A DNA stretch of 64,000 bases, taken from positions 29,544 through 93,543 of the forward strand of contig JBATEX010000077.1 of assembly GCA_049664225.1 (NCBI GenBank). Reading direction: 5' to 3'. This document shows positions 63,925 through 64,000 of the stretch, piece by piece. Each line of letters opens with the position of its first letter. Position 1 is the stretch's first letter. Position numbers and translations under genes: made by a program. The notes beneath the pieces were generated by a model. The model was given only the letters and a program-made list of their open reading frames with translations, was not told the origin of the DNA and did no database searches. This DNA comes from JAUVRX01 sp049664225 (GTDB lineage: Bacteria; Acidobacteriota; Thermoanaerobaculia; Multivoradales; JAHEKO01).

Positions 63925-64000
63925 CCCTCGAGGAACACCTGGCGGTGAGCCGGGTGCCTCAACCTAGAAATAGGCACCGTTCATCCGAGCGAGCTCCCGT

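Larger units (their letters stand above)
63464..64000. other. 537-base region without a supportable gene
   Basis: No frame with family features or a ribosome site was found; one long minus frame here overlaps korB and looks like a composition artefact. The stretch holds three large hairpins (listed separately), a GGGCCTGG-type direct repeat near 63615-63632 and a diverged copy of the 45-kb repeat module. Confidence 0.6.

Overview
High-GC bacterial chromosomal DNA with densely packed genes, many GTG and TTG starts, and no tRNA, rRNA, CRISPR array, transposase or phage block. The gene content suggests Acidobacteriota, most likely Thermoanaerobaculia or a related lineage. The evidence is a Bat/MoxR cluster continuous with a gliding-type ABC transporter, a secreted BNR-repeat (sortilin-like) protein, a CRTAC1-type FG-GAP protein, a PEGA-domain Ser/Thr kinase, a multihaem cytochrome ending in an 'ADGFESGD...W' tail, and a PUFA-synthase-like megasynthase. 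This placement is an inference from gene families, not from a marker gene.

Layout. (1) 1-9547, minus strand: the first ~2,590 residues of a giant iterative synthase (KS-AT-KS-ACP-KR-DH, running off the left edge) preceded by a long acyl-CoA dehydrogenase; together they look like a secondary-lipid or polyketide locus. (2) 9801-13842, plus: cysteine synthase, a SpoT-like HD hydrolase and, translationally coupled to it, a membrane-anchored penicillin-acylase-family Ntn hydrolase. (3) 13851-25401: AlkD-like DNA glycosylase, a 7TM-PAS-GGDEF-EAL protein, a small membrane protein, an ECF sigma/anti-sigma pair, a chalcone-isomerase-like secreted protein, an HtrA-type protease, a GT-C glycosyltransferase, an exported tail-collar-domain protein, a coiled-coil secreted protein and a DUF711 protein. 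(4) 25504-36308: large BNR-repeat exoprotein with a clear terminator, an RsbW/STAS pair, ArsS-type radical SAM enzyme, a secreted esterase-like protein, and a PEGA kinase followed by a TPR-PDZ protein. (5) 52499 down to 36326, minus: a 14-gene run, nearly all overlapping or within 30 bases, encoding an ABC transporter (ATPase, permease, GldG), DUF4340, a thioredoxin-BatD-like fusion, MoxR, DUF58, a SurA-like TPR protein, a DUF4381-like lipoprotein and BatA-B-C-D-E. The only large gap in it (261 bases) is filled with octanucleotide tandem repeats. (6) 52684-63463: FG-GAP protein, small exported protein, phosphoglucomutase, pentahaem cytochrome, threonine dehydratase, SufT, and a two-gene 2-oxoacid:ferredoxin oxidoreductase with fused ferredoxin and gamma domains. 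(7) 63464-64000: a gene-free stretch with three large hairpins and a diverged copy of the intergenic repeat module seen at 45 kb.

The block best read as one machine is the MoxR/Bat/Gld operon: a MoxR AAA+ ATPase with von Willebrand proteins and BatD/E envelope partners, plus an ABC transporter and a periplasmic thioredoxin fused to a BatD-like domain, consistent with envelope protein maturation or stress tolerance. The ferredoxin-dependent oxidoreductase, SufT and the multihaem cytochrome point to Fe-S-rich and possibly low-oxygen metabolism. All functional calls come from motifs and family knowledge; no database search was run.
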